Source: an uncultured Lachnospiraceae bacterium
GTDB taxonomy: Bacteria; Bacillota; Clostridia; Lachnospirales; Lachnospiraceae
Assembly: GCA_934339135.1 (NCBI GenBank)
Contig: CAKRHP010000006.1
Location: forward strand, 62,001 to 126,000
Reading direction: 5' to 3'
Length of the DNA stretch: 64,000 nucleotides
The notes under the pieces were generated by a model that saw nothing but the letters and a program-made list of their open reading frames with translations, did no database searches and was not told where the DNA came from. How positions within the stretch are numbered: the first letter of the stretch is position 1; every line of letters begins with the position of its first letter. Below are positions 63,995 through 64,000 of this stretch, in pieces. The translations under genes were made by a program, and so were the position numbers.

Positions 63995-64000
63995 CGAAAA

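Overview
The window looks like a chromosomal segment of a spore-forming Lachnospiraceae-type Clostridium (inference). Supporting signs are a DUF5717 protein at the left edge, an alpha/beta small acid-soluble spore protein, a monomeric [FeFe]-hydrogenase-like protein, clostridial Shine-Dalgarno sites (AGGAGG type) on most genes, and a moderate G+C content. No rRNA or tRNA gene, CRISPR array or intact transposon was seen.

Layout. 1-4.9 kb (minus): DUF5717 protein (cut by the edge), dTDP-sugar epimerase, MerR-like regulator, membrane protein. 5.1-7.1 kb (plus): secreted papain-like protease with a C-terminal Ig-like domain. 7.2-12.6 kb (minus): cysS and a sulfate ABC importer whose two permeases are fused. 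12.9-18 kb: spore protein, small hypotheticals, a decayed Rpn-type gene, phosphatase, LysR regulator and FAD protein. 18.1-21.6 kb: a heterodimeric ABC exporter pair behind a palindromic operator. 21.8-24.2 kb: thrH, a YbaK-type deacylase and a DnaJ-domain protein. 24.3-25.5 kb: a small accessory patch with a decayed AbiEii toxin gene and a methyltransferase.

25.5-33.1 kb holds the tetrapyrrole genes cobA-hemD, hemC and hemA (minus) and hemL (plus). A LytTR/GHKL two-component pair sits between them, apparently co-transcribed with hemL, and a candidate structured leader or small RNA lies upstream of hemA. hemB is not in the window. 33.1-39.8 kb: an OmpR-type two-component system, a secreted Ig-like protein, murI, and a metal-efflux group (ArsR repressor, P1B ATPase, free-standing HMA protein). 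39.9-46.6 kb: the hydrogenase-like protein and a t6A tRNA-modification cluster (tsaD, tsaB, tsaE) with rnz and rimI. 46.8-55.8 kb: a RelA/SpoT-domain fusion protein, an HtrA-like protein without its catalytic triad, mutS2, another two-component system and pfkA.

The most unusual region is 56.1-64.0 kb: two consecutive operons with the same three-part order, PadR regulator, HAAS (DUF1700) membrane protein, DUF4097 (toastrack-like) exported protein. The second copy is compact and is driven by a perfect consensus promoter buried in a perfect 17-bp inverted repeat. In the first copy the PadR protein has an approximately 850-residue acidic, Pro/Ala-rich repetitive tail with three copies of a DDSVNSLVDLLK-like motif, and its HAAS partner also has a long Pro/Ala linker. 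I infer a duplicated envelope-stress or surface-sensing module in which one copy has acquired large disordered scaffolding.
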